Of a DNA stretch of 64,000 nucleotides, positions 1 to 11,790 are shown one piece after another. Where the stretch lies: NCBI RefSeq assembly GCF_964199755.1, contig NC_133906.1, positions 16,527,378 to 16,591,377 on the forward strand. Reading direction: 5' to 3'. This DNA comes from Larus michahellis (lineage: Eukaryota > Chordata > Aves > Charadriiformes > Laridae). The notes below the pieces were generated by a model, which was given only the letters and a program-made list of their open reading frames with translations, was not told the origin of the DNA and did no database searches. The number at the start of each line of letters is the position of its first letter. Within the stretch, counting starts at the first letter, position 1. The position numbers and the translations under genes are program-made.

Positions 1-3000
1 GCAAAACCTTGAAAGGTGCAACCGCTGCTTGAAGCAAAACATGTTACGTTCCAGCGAGGGCTCAAAAAGAGATTTCAGTGACTGTGAATCACGTTTTATA
101 TATACCTAAAGTTATACGTATATATAAAATAGCAGTTACTCACCAGTGAACTCTCTTAATAATCAATTGCTAATTAAGTACCACTGCCCTAATAGATGTA
201 AAGCTTTCTTCAGACACTAGAAGTGCAGCCAATAGCATTTATTGATTATGCACGTCACAGGCATGGGAGAAGAAGAGGCGTCTCTTTTCCTGCCCCTTTG
301 AGAAGCTGTATGCCAGCAGTATCTGAAAAACAGAAATCAGAATTACCGGAATGATCTGTTATTACCTAATTCCCTTTGACTTTGGATGTGAACACACTTT
401 CTGTAGGAATAAACATCCCAGGAGATGTCTGGTACCTACCCAGACCATTACAGAGGCGGAAAGAAATCAGTGTGATACTAATAAGCACTGAAAAGCTGGC
501 TCCCATTCAATGTCTCTTGAACTTTTGCTGGAATGGCTGTTCCAGTGAAACATACTGTACAGTCCTGGCTTTTCCCCAAAAGACATTTGTCCCTCAAACC
601 CTTGGACATGTGAGTTCTGCCAATGTGGCGTTACCGAGCCTGAATGAGATCTGCCGGGGACCGCAGCCTGCGGCTCAATCCAGGCAAGACTCTTACCGAG
701 ACCCGCTCTGTTTTGCTGGGCTGCAACTTACCATTTACATATTAAAACCATAAATTCCTCCACTAACAAGAAACAACGCTCCTTACTTTTTTTTTTCTTC
801 CTTCAAATTATAAATCTTACACTTAGAGCAATTTAAAAATGACTTTCAGTTGCTTTCTTGGTGCTATCAATCAGAGATGCACTTCAATTCCACAGTGCTC
901 TAGGGACTCAGTAGGTTAGAAAAAGCAAGCAGGAAAATAGAATGAATATTTTATTTTTGTTATTCATTGCAATAGCCAGAAAGCAGTCCCTGAGATCTGT
1001 TAAAAGTAATGGGAACTGGCTGCCCTTTTAATATGCCCCCTTTTAAGGTGTCTATTAGGAGCCCAGAATACCCTTCGATATTCCTTATAGCAGCATGGCT
1101 CAAGTTTTTACTGAAGCCCAAATTTCGTATGCGATAGACTTTACGCATGTTCCTGTTGATATTTTACTGTGGTTCAAACCTCCTTTGCGTAGCAGCGACT
1201 GCGTGGGCGTGCACGTGAGTGCGAGCGTGCGAGAGAGGGAGCACCCACGCAAAACTGCATTTGAGCGTATCAGGGTGATACGGTCACACTGGGATAACTG
1301 CAGGCCACGATCTGCAGCTACGAGGTCACCAGGCCACCCAAGAAATATCCAGTAACACTGTGCATAAACCACAATTTTCAGCCAACATCATATTTGCCAA
1401 AATTTCCTGAAATGGTTCTACATGTGCCTTTTTTGCTCTGTATATTTTCCTTGAAAAGCCCAAGCGTGCAAAACCATTGCAAGCACCACTGATGCTCCAG
1501 GCAAGCCTTTTTTTTTTTTTTGCTTTATTTGTACATCAGGAGGTGATTACTATCAGAAGTTCCCTCGTTCTTCCTGAAAATCAACCCAAGCTTCCCATTG
1601 CCTCTGGGCATGAGTTTCCCAGCCTGGGAGCCTGTCATCTGATAAGCACAGAAAGAAGAACCGGGCACTTAAAATAAGGGAAGAAGAAGAAACACTTTAG
1701 TCAGTGTTTAATCCTGTAATGCAAAGACAACATTAGATCATTGGCTCATAAATGATGTAAAATCCCACAAACCTTCTCCCATTTTCACAAGTGAAAAAAA
1801 TACCCTCAGTATGTTCGTTGGTTTCCAGTTCATTCTTGTACGGAATTATTTTACCTCTATCAAACTGGAGAATAAGCTGCCTCATAGCACGCTGGCAGGA
1901 AAAGTCTCCTCGTTCGGTGGTGATTCTGTGCAGATCCCTCACCAGAACTGCCCCAGTTGATCGGCAGTGGGCAGCCTGGAGGTGCATGGCAGCTGTGATA
2001 AAACAACGCTTCCTTAAAGCCTGATCAAAACGATGAGAGACTGGGAAGAGATTTATCTTCAGCGCCAGGAACACGGCCCAGCCAACACCACCAAGGGTAG
2101 ATGAATGCTGAAAACACCTTCCTGAGCGCATGGGAAGCCAGAACCTGTGAGAAAGCAGAATAACAGCAATAAATTCAAACAGTCCCGGGATGGGACCTTC
2201 TCAGGAGGATGCAGCCAGACTTGGACGTGTCTCCAAGCCCAAACCCAGGCTGCCACCTGGGTACTCTTGCAAACAGCAAGGGCAGAAATGCCCCCAGCCT
2301 TTCTTTCTCTGGAGGAGAGACCCAAATGTCCCCGATGATGATGGTAGAGAGATGCTGGGGAGAAGCCTGCAGCTAAGAAGGGCCTGCACATCCCTCCACT
2401 CATACCACTGCCCCCACCTCCCGCGCTCTGCCTAACCCAAGTAATCCAGATAAATAAAAAATAAAGCTAGCATACGTCGTTTTTCCTGACACCAGAAAAA
2501 GAGCAAATTAGCTGCCTTTGAGCAACAATTAGGAAGCAGAACATTTCTCTGGGCATCGCTACAGAAGTAGATCATCCCTCGGAGCAGAAGCCATAATAGC
2601 TTTTGAATCATTATAAGCACCGCACACTCAAGCAACAGTGATTTGCACTGAAAATAATCTAGGGAAGACAGTGAAAGCAGCATTTATGTAAATAAACTAA
2701 CCTTAGCATTTTGATATATTTGTATGGCACAAGGGTTTTGTTTTTCTACACTGAAGGAACCTCATATAAGAGAAAGAAAATAAGAACAAAAAGTATTAAA
2801 AGGCTTCAAGAATTTTAATATTTTACTTTCTTTGGTGGATGACTGTTTTCCACAATCTGATACTAGATGCAAATAGTTGTAGCCAAATTCAATTCTGTGT
2901 TTAGCAATGCAATTTCAGGTTGATATCAAATCGTCAGGTTTACTCAAACCCAATGAAAATTGCACATCAATCACAGTGTCTGTACCAGAACCAGAGCTGA

Positions 3001-3116
3001 GAATATTTTGGAAACAGATTTGCCACTCAGAAAAAGGTAGTTTTGACGCTGCTACTCCTGTGTGACCCTAACACCGTCCCTGGCCGCCTGTACCTCTGTA
3101 GCTGCTTAAAACCACA
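1..3116. other. Intergenic, no gene seen
   Basis: AT-rich unique DNA with short T or A runs (for example 1507-1520). A small patch with CpGs in a GT-rich setting lies at 1195-1245 (GCGTGGGCGTGCACGTGAG). No exon, RNA gene or transposon is recognised. The frames present are short and overlap on both strands. Confidence 0.6.
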
Positions 3117-3406
3117 TTTTTTTTGTCTAAAAAGGAAGTGAAATAAAAAGGAACAAATAATGAAAAAAAAAAAGAGTCTCTCGGGAAAAACAGTATTGTG
3201 CAGCTCTGCAGGGCAGAGACCTCAGAGGGTTTTGACTAACTGCATCGTAAGACACCAAACAAAGCATGTATTTCCAGGAGTACCTCATTAAATTAATGCA
3301 GCTCAGTTTTAAAGTCTGCTTGTCCCATTCAACCAGAGGAACTGATTTCAGTTAAACTGCTATTCCCTGAGGGATTTTGCTCCAGTTTTATTTGTTTTTA
3401 CACTCA
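3117..3406 (+). repeat. Direct repeat A, copy 1 (about 285 bp)
   Basis: This segment is repeated in the same orientation at 4455-4728, about 1.33 kb downstream. Shared blocks include CAGTATTGTGCAGCTCTGCA, CCTCAGAGGGTTTT, AACTGCATCGTAAGACACCA, CAGCTCAGTTTTAAAGTCTG, AACTGATTTCAGTTAAACTG and TTTTATTTGTTTTTACACTC. By eye the copies are roughly 85-90% identical with a few short indels. The homology stops abruptly at CACTCA. It does not resemble any transposon family I know. Confidence 0.9.
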
Positions 3407-4454
3407 TTTGAGTTAAACTATTTCGGTTTTGCCTACAGGAAGGGTGCTTGGATTTAAAAATACAGTTGCAGGAAACAAACAAAACCATCCCACGATGCCA
3501 ATTGTACCAACAAAAAGCTGAATTCCTCACGTGGTGGTACCCTCTATTCTGTCTCACTGCTCTCATTGCTAGAAAAATAATGCCAGGGTAGCAATCAACA
3601 GGTTTACCAGTAAAAATGCAAATATGGCCCTTCTAGAGAGTTGTCCCTGTCCCCATCTACCCAAGGCAATCCTGATGGGACTTTTTTAGGCAGGTGAATT
3701 TATGAGGAGTGCACACTGCATACATCTTCATTGGCCGGCCTCACAGCTCCGGCACTGTTGACCTCTGAGAGCTTCGGCACAAATTAAGGTGTCCAGACAA
3801 GTTTTGAATAATTTGTTTCACGGTGTCAAGAGTCCTTGATCAAGGTAGGAAAAACCAGGGCCAAGCGAGGCCAAGTTATCACACAACTCTTACTTAATGT
3901 CCTTTACGCCGCGGGGTTTCTGATGGGTTGAGAGCCTGTGATGAATGAACCTGCAGTCACTGCTTTATCAATGGCAGTTTTCAGCCTTTACTCCAGAGAT
4001 ACTCTGCTAACTCAAAGGTCAATGCGCTGGCCCTGTGCCCTGCGTTTTACCAGGGAGAGACCGAAGCCCATTAGGGCTTTGGTCGCAGCACAAAGTGCTA
4101 CAACCTGAACCTCTGAAGAAAAGCAACAGAGGTGGCGGTGGCCGTCTTGCTGGAAAACATCTCAAGGAGGTGGCACGCGCCAGCAGAGACACGGCAACGA
4201 GCTGTTGCAGTGAGGGGCAGCAAGGCATGAGAAGGATCGCAAAGCCTAGGCAGTTTTGGTAAGAATAAAGCAACGTGTCAGAAATGAAAAAGATACCTGA
4301 CATGAATAAAGGTGTGCTGGGCGCTACTGTTCTCCTGCACGTCCCACCTGAAGCGTTGCAGATGTTGCCTTTACGAACTCGCTCATACTAAGTGGCAAGA
4401 CAAGAGCCTGAACACTGCAGCTGTGGAACACTGCTCGGCAGCACAGCTGCACTC
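3407..4454. other. Spacer between the two copies of direct repeat A
   Basis: About 1.05 kb of unique sequence. It shows no reverse-transcriptase, gag or other element domain, no primer-binding-site-like start after copy 1 and no polypurine tract before copy 2. This argues against an LTR element with the repeats as LTRs. Confidence 0.55.
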
Positions 4455-4728
4455 CCTCTTTTATTTAAAAAGGAAGAAAAATAAGGAGCAAATTAAAAAA
4501 AAAGTCTCTTGGGGAAAAAACAGTATTGTGCAGCTCTGCAGGGCAGAGGCCTCAGAGGGTTTTAACTAACTGCATCGTAAGACACCAACAAAGCACGTTA
4601 ACTTCCAAGTTAAATGAATGCAGCTCAGTTTTAAAGTCTGTTTGTCCCATTCAGCCAGAGGAACTGATTTCAGTTAAACTGCTATTCCACAAGGGATTTT
4701 GCTCCAGTTTTATTTGTTTTTACACTCA
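4455..4728 (+). repeat. Direct repeat A, copy 2 (about 275 bp)
   Basis: Second copy of the repeat at 3117-3406, same strand. An indel difference sits in the middle: copy 1 has TTTCCAGGAGTACCTCATTAA where copy 2 has a shorter AACTTCCAAGTTAAATG-type stretch. Minus-strand frames in both copies end with the same peptide-like string (KTNKTGAKSL). This reflects the nucleotide homology and is not evidence of coding. Confidence 0.9.
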
Positions 4729-7700
4729 CCCCTGCTTTGGGGCTCCAGCCAACAGACTGCCCAAAGCCGTTTTCTGTGGCCAACTGAAACATGGGTGAAA
4801 GAACAAGAAGACAGCTACAGAGGCACAGTTGAAGTGAATCTTCAATTCTCACCCAAGGCACGGGTGGATCAAAGCAAAAGAGCATTTGGTCTGACGCAGG
4901 ACATGCGATGACACTGTCAAACCCAGGAGCAACCCCGGGCTGGCATTGCACCGCAGAGATGTCAGAGGGCTCAGCAAGCACCAGGAGCCACATCTCAGGC
5001 GCCTGCAGCTGCCAAGATGCTGACAACCTGGACTCCTCTCATGCCACAGAAGCCACAAAATCCCCTGTCAAAGTGCTGGCACTACCACATCACAAGGATG
5101 TTCTTACATTTGCTATCCAAAAAAAAAGGAGGGGCACATCATAGCTGTTCTGAAAGGCTGTGGAGAGCCTCGTTGGCAAGCAGAAGACCTACATGCAAGA
5201 GGAATTCTGCAGCCCCAGCAGAACTACAGTCAGATAATGCTCCACTCACGTGACTGAGAGCAGGCTTGAAAAGCCCTGGCTGCAGTCAATGTTCTTCCAT
5301 CCCACCGTGGCATGGGGCTCACTCTTGCTATTTTATGATTTTGGTGTGTATAATTGTCTGTTAGACAGGGTTTGAAAATCTGAGGCAACAATATTTTATA
5401 AAATAAATGGAGTTCTCTCCTATCTGCATAAGAAATATTAAAACATCATCACTGCACTTTTAGGCAGGGAATGTTTATGTAAGAACATCGTGCAGATGTG
5501 GTGAAAGGCTAATAAAGCAATGCTAATTATCTAATCAATCTTTCTTAACCTTTGTTTTAGACACTACATAGCACTTATGCTCAGCTTAGATCCATGTTTC
5601 AGGGTCTAAATAATGTTGTAATCATAGCTGTGATGTGTGGGTTCATTGGAAACTTCTCTTTAAATGCAACATTATCAGTTTACACAGAAAGCTGTCTATA
5701 AGCCATCTGTTGCAGAAACTGGTCATTATCAATTTCATCAATCTGTTCCCAAATTTTGCAGATGCCAGCCACTAGGAACCATCTGTTAGTGTCAAAAAAA
5801 ATAACAATTCAATAAGCAGACTATTTGGGGAGGAGGTGGGGAAATACGTTGTAATATTTGCCGCAAAAGGCAAACTTGCTAATTGTTGCAGTTTCACTAC
5901 TGACCTACAACTTCTTTCGGGGGGATGCCAAGCTCATTGATTAGCCATCAGTGGGAGGGAGATTTCCAGAAGACAGTAATAACCATCAGCAGTAATGAAA
6001 CTGGAGAACTGACACCTACTCCTGCTGTAACATATTGTCCAACAGCGTCCAGGCTGGTGCCGGCAGTGACTTTCCCAAAGTCACCAGTGCAATTTGAGCA
6101 GCTCTGAATGAGTAGTTTAAATAAAGACAGAGTCTACAAATGGGCTGAAAGTGCGTGTTTTCATGGATTTGTTCAGACTTGTGAAATAAAACAAATTCCA
6201 CATCTGTTTCTCAAATGACTATCCCTCACTGCGACGCTCACAATCGCTGGGACCATCTGCATGCCCAAAAATTGAAACCCCTGGAGCCCTCCGCTGGGAT
6301 CTGGCAAGGCGAGCGGCTCCTGCAGAGGCAGCGTTTCTTTACAAGCCCACTAGAAAAAGTTGCCAAAGCCATGCTAAGCTGCAGGCGGGGGGCCGACCTC
6401 AGGGCTGTGGGCATCAGGGCCCATGGTGGGGCCAGGACCTGGGCTTTGTCTTCTCAGAAGTGACAGAAGCAGGAGAGATAAATGACATATTTCGGCTGAA
6501 AACCTTTTTGTCCCTCATTTTATTATTTATATGTCTGCAAACTCGCATACTAACCGTACAACTCAGAAACTTAGATATTAACCGTGGTCATAACAGCCAT
6601 TTGACTATCACCGAGTTGCTCATGCCTTATATACCCATTACTTCTGCAAGGTTTGCTTGTTCCCAAGATGCCTCTGCTGAAGCCACTGCTGTTGCCTACG
6701 CGCCACGTTGTCTATGGATGCAGAATCATGAGAACGAAAAAGTTTTGTGCGAAGCGAAGCACAGGCTGAAAAGTCAGAAAATCAAAGATACAGCGGACAC
6801 GATGATACTTAACTGCTGGCCAGAACTTGTGGCCCTTGCTGACAATTGCCTTTCCCCTTTGCTTTCCTTGTCCGCCAAGAAGCCTGCTTTGACAAATACC
6901 TGGCAGGTAAACATGTAACGCTGGAATCATAAAGCACAGAAGCTCAGTGCTAATGAACTACCCTTGCAGCAAGAGAAAAAAAAAAACCCAAACGTTTGTT
7001 TTCAGACACAGCTTTCTCAACAAAGAAAAACCCCAATTCAGATTCAGTTTGTAGGAGGACACGCATTCTGAAAGCGCTTCCATTTGCAGTTTCTAATGGG
7101 CACTTTTATTTGGGTCAGCTGCATAACTGTATATGCAGCCATTCTCTGAGAAAGCTGCTTTGTCCGTACAGCCAGCCTTGGGACTCCTTCATCTCAGCAA
7201 TTTGGGTTAAATCTGTATCTGTCTCAATCTCATTTAAAAATGCAATAAAAAAAAGACCAAGCCGTTTTCTTCAGCCAAAATAGAAAGACAGTATCTGCAA
7301 AACTATTCTACCACATAACCATCGTCTTCAGGCCTTGCAATTCCTTAAATATATTCTGGTAAAGAAGCTGTATCACAAGAACACACGCAACTCCCGTCGC
7401 AACGGCTCCAGTTCAGGAAAGCATCTCACACATCTCCCTGGACTAATGCTTGGTCTCATGCCTGTATTTTCACATGCCCATGTGTATGTTTTTATGTATA
7501 TGTATGTATATGTATGTATATACACACACACAAGAAAGCATGTGGAAGTACTGCATTAACTATTCCTTATCCTGACAAGCTGCAATGTCCCTTCCCATCT
7601 GACCTTCAAAGACCTTTCCTTTGTGTACACGTTTGGGAGCCAAGCTGGGGCTGATAAATGTGCGGGACAGGAGCGAGTGCTCTTCATCGAGAGAGGAGCA

Positions 7701-8539
7701 TGGAGGTAGGCCAAGATGAACAAGGGAGTAGATTCATCTGTTAGGGCTCCAAAAGCCCTAATTAAATGCTCATTGACGCTGTCGGGGGACAAAGAAATGC
7801 AAATGTTACACCGAGGAGGTGAGTGCTGGGGTAGGCAGGCAGGAGGCAAAGCTGGTATTTGTAAACATTTTACGGGAATTGAAATAGCTGAGCAGTTTGC
7901 TGGTAGAAGAAATGGGGAAGAAAAAAAAAATTAAAAGCTCGATATTCATATGCTGTGCAGCGAAAGCCATACCTGTGTGGGATTATTACAAATGGATTTG
8001 GCTGCGCTTAGGGTTTTCAATTCGGTGTTTATAATAAAGGGTAACTAAACTCTCTTACTCACAGCTGAACATCAGCATGCAGACCTGCAAGGATAACTGA
8101 CCTTTTTGAATGTTAATTATCTTTAAAAGGCCTGTTTGCCCAGAATTGTCTGAACCAGCTGTAACCAGCCACCAGTGTCACCAAGGAGAAATGATGGACA
8201 TCATGAGGAGTCATTTGATGTCCGTTAAAGAGGAGGAAAGTCATTAAAATATATTGGGCCCAGGGACCTTATGAAACAAAGAGAAGGTAATTACTTTAGG
8301 CTCAGATTTACCTGCCTGGAGTAATCAATAAAAAGACACCCTGAAAAGGAAAGAGGGAGTCGAAAGAACGCATTTTGACATGTCTGCGAGGAACATCTGT
8401 CACCAAGGCAGAAGGAAAGGTCAGTCTGCCTGCCTGAGCGCTGCTCGCCTGGCTGCGGGGAGAGGGACCTCGCCGGGGGGGGCAGGAGCCAAAATACACC
8501 TTTTTAAAGGAGTCACAGGTCAGAAAGACTGTGTCAGCA
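4729..8539. other. Intergenic, no gene seen
   Basis: Unique AT-rich sequence containing the microsatellite at 7492-7532 and small GC-richer islands near 4900-5000 and 6290-6430. A 152-codon frame at 6460-6918 has no recognisable domain and is taken as chance. Confidence 0.6.
7492..7532 (+). repeat. (TATG)n / (AC)n compound microsatellite
   Basis: Alternating TATG and TATA units pass into six to seven CA units. Pure simple sequence in AT-rich flanks. Confidence 0.9.
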
Positions 8540-8600
8540 CACCCTCAGCCCGGTCCTGGCTTTAGCTAGTTGTGTGACCTTGGGACTATCACTTAGGACA
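8540..8600 (+). mobile_element. MIR/AmnSINE-like tRNA-derived SINE fossil
   Basis: The stretch TAGCTAGTTGTGTGACCTTG, followed by GGACTATCACTTAGGA, closely follows the core shared by MIR and related ancient amniote SINEs (CTAGCTGTGTGACCTTGGGC-AAGTCACTTA). The preceding CCCGGTCCTGGCTT loosely fits the upstream core. Such relics predate the bird-mammal split, and some have been retained as regulatory DNA. Only about 60 bases are recognisable, so the exact family cannot be named. Confidence 0.6.
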
Positions 8601-11544
8601 TGGTCAGGTGGCATTAACTAAGCAGACGGCGGTAGCTAATGAGGTGCCCCCGGTTTGCTGTCGTTGTGTATGGGTGTTAGCTGTGCTCACAGGCACCGAG
8701 CTGTGGGTAGCAGAGCATTTCTGAGGCTTAAAGTACGTCTTCGGTAGCTCAGCAGCTATGTGGAAGCACCCAAGCTGCTTTTTTCGGCATGGCAGCGAAG
8801 ATTAGCTTTGGAAAATTTCCCTGGGTTATGCAGCGTCTTCTGGGGCTCTCCATGGCCAGATGCTCAGAGGCAGCAGGATTCAAGGCCTCACAAAAGTTTG
8901 CTGGCTTTTTAAAACCCCGGTAGGCACCAAGCTCTTTGAAAAACCTGATCCCACCTAATCTATTTTAAAATGTAACGCCAATTTACTTCTTCAGCGGGAT
9001 ATGCGCAAATTAGCTCAGCTACAGGAGATGCGCAGGGAAGGCTTAGGCACAGAATTGCCACGGGCAGCTCAGGCCACAGAAGTGACGCTATCCTGCCTCC
9101 GCCGACGGCAACGGGTGTTTGGGCGCTTTTTTCCTCCAGAGGCAAAGTTGCTGATTTTACGCACTGTAGTAATCATCTGGGTTTCTGCAAAACGAAGCAT
9201 CCTCCGAGCCACTGAACAGAACTCCATGTATCTTCCAAAATGAGACATGCAAAAAAACCCACTAGTTAGTTTTGTATCATTAGTCATTCTAATTAAAATC
9301 TTTGTCAAGGGAATCTATTGCCTTTTTTCTATTTTCTGCTCAGATGTTGCAGTCCTTGACATTATGCTGTGGTCTATGAAGACACAGAATATTAATGCCT
9401 CCCATTCTAGAAAAATATATTGAGTCTGCTCTACTATTTTGACCTTTTCAGTACATTGTATTTTGATTAACTGGCCACCTTGCTTCTGCCCCAGAGGTCC
9501 GCAAGGCTATAGAGGGACAAAGAGGTGGAAAAGCTACCAAATCACATTTCTAATCACTGGGAAGGTTAAAGGGGTGCGATAAAACACGGCATCTCACAGA
9601 GCAGCTGAGGCATTCAGACTGCGGCACAACCACAAAAGCAGAGGAAAATGGTGGAAACCAGCGCCAAAAGTCCCCACCGTCATCACAAGCGTCTTTTCCA
9701 TCTTGCTATTCTGTATTACATTCTCTCGATAGCCTCGGCAAGCGCTGTCTTTCCCGAGAGCCAATTAATTCAAGTCACAAATATCTGCCCTGAATTCTTG
9801 CAGGTAATTAGCACCACAGGTTATCAACAGGAAGCTGGTACCCACAGGCACTTCAGATAATTGTGTTTCAATATTGGCACATTTCTGCTTACCACAAAAG
9901 GTCACTTCAGTTTCTCTCTTCCATTTTCTCCCCTCTCTTTTACTAAATGAATGAAAAATCGTTATCATTATTTTGAATGCTCTAAACAGTTGGCAAAGGC
10001 TTTTGGCATTACAGGACAGACACGACCGACGTGGGCACTTTAGGAGGCTGCAAAATTATTTTCTAATCCTTGGTTTCAGATATAAACCTCCTCAGCTCAC
10101 CAGTTCAGGGAAAAAAAACTCCAAAGTCTCACACTAAATACTCATGCACCTGAATTAATTTCAAAGAAAAGCAATGGAAAGGATACTTAATTATAATACA
10201 GCAAAACTTTCGGCCCCTTTAACCAGTACCTGCAATTTGGGTAAAGCTGTATTTAGTACTGCACAAATTTTGAGGAGACATTACCTGTTGCAAGAAGTTG
10301 TAAAGGGTACCCACTCATTTAATTATATGATGAATAGCTTCCACAAACAGACTAAGCATTATACATGAAGGACCATGTAATTACTTTGTAAATATAGGAT
10401 TATATCTGTCCTTGAAACAAGAAAACAAGTTAAATCAGCCTTGCAAAATTGTGCTCCCCACTCACAGGGAGTGAGTAATTCTGTTGCAAAAATAAATTAC
10501 AAATCATCATCTTCTTTACAGAATGGTCACAGTAAAAGGGCAGCTGTGATGGCTTGCGACAGGGCCAGACAATGTCAAGGCAAGGCTGCATTAAGTGTTA
10601 AATTTCAGTAATGACAAAACCTTATCTGCAAGAAGTATTTGAGAGCATGCAATAACTTCGTCGTCACCCTGGATTGCTGAATAAACCATATGTTGAAAAA
10701 GAAGAAGTCAGCATTTGCGCCCTGCTAAATTGAAGTTATGAATCAGAAGCGCCACCGCTGGTTAAAAGTTTGGGGCTGGAGGGGGTAAGCCGTGGCTCCT
10801 CAGCTCTTAATTTATACCACTGTGCGCACTTCTGGTGCCTCTCCTGCCTTTTTCAAGGCGTACAGCCACGCTGGATACCCTGGTATTTTCTGCAAGAGCT
10901 CAATCACAGTCATTTGATCTCCCCAGCCAGGTACCTGCTTATTGACATACCTATCCCCTGCGTCAGGGTATACAAGTGTAGCAAGCGAAAGCCAAAATTA
11001 TCCCCGTACAGAGAGATTTGCACGCACAGTCCTGAAATACTGGTCTTGGAGGTACCAAAATGAATCAAATGCAACTTTGCTTTCTGAATGACTTAAAGAC
11101 AGGCTCTCATATGGAGTGCATTAACAACAGGAGTGCTCCGAGTTGCTTTGAGTTACTCCCTTTCTATCATCCCTGCATTATTACACTGAGGGGTTTTTTT
11201 ATTGTATCATTAAAGCTAATGAAATCTTACAGACACAGAACCAGTGGGTGGTGCAACAGGGAACATTAAAATCATAACTCTCATTTCAATCACTCACAAA
11301 AGCGGAAAGCTAGCCACTGAAGACTGCAGAGAGCTTGCCTAAAGAAACATCACGGCCCTTTAAAAAAAAAAAAAAAAAAAAAAAAAGAGGAAAAAAAAAT
11401 GTGACACTGTCTCAGTAGAAAAAAGTGTAGCCATAGTGCAATTCCCAGTGGCCTTCAGGAAATCAATACTCACTTCGTATGGTACAAAACTTTTTCTTTA
11501 ACCTTTATTCAAGGTACAGCAGTACAATCAATCCAGGGTTTCAG
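8601..11544. other. Intergenic, no gene seen
   Basis: Unique sequence. It includes the A25 run and, at 11500-11517, the minus-strand AATAAA that flanks the CpG-rich block. Nothing else is recognised. Confidence 0.6.
11362..11386 (+). repeat. Poly(A) run (25 A), then A-rich
   Basis: A25, then GAGG and A9. It sits about 160 bp left of the CpG-rich block. It is A-rich on the plus strand, whereas the AATAAA belonging to that block is on the minus strand, so it is not a retroposed tail of that block. Confidence 0.9.
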
Positions 11545-11790
11545 CCCCAATGGCCTTCCCCAGCGGCGGCACAGCCCGGCGTGCAGCGAGCTCAGCCAGC
11601 CCTTCGCAGATCCAAGCCCCAGCTGGAGCCGACCCTGCGAGCGTCACCGGTTGTCCCTCCCGAGGAGCGGCCTGTCACACTCTCGCCCCTTGGCCACACG
11701 CTCCGCTGGAGCTCCCGGTGACTTTGGGAAGCGGCCGCGAGCCGCTCGCCCGTCCTGCAGCGCTCCGCAAGTCATCGGGGTACAACACAG
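11545..11790. other. Compact CpG-rich block, CpG-island-like or LTR-like
   Basis: About 245 bp is strongly GC- and CpG-rich (about 25 CpG by hand count), inside otherwise AT-rich, CpG-poor DNA. It includes GCGGCCGCGAGCCGC. On the minus strand the block is followed by CTTGAATAAAGGTTAAAG at about 11517-11500, that is, an AATAAA just beyond its edge. That arrangement can be seen in an LTR (GC-rich promoter part, then a poly(A) signal), but I could not find paired TG...CA ends, a target-site duplication or an internal retroviral region. A small unmethylated CpG island (enhancer or lncRNA promoter) is the main alternative. No convincing coding frame is present. Confidence 0.5.

Noticed and set aside
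3117..4728. Repeat A as a pair of LTRs around a retroelement
   Set aside because: The 1.05-kb spacer has no gag/pol-like frame, no primer-binding site after copy 1, no polypurine tract before copy 2, and no evident target-site duplication.
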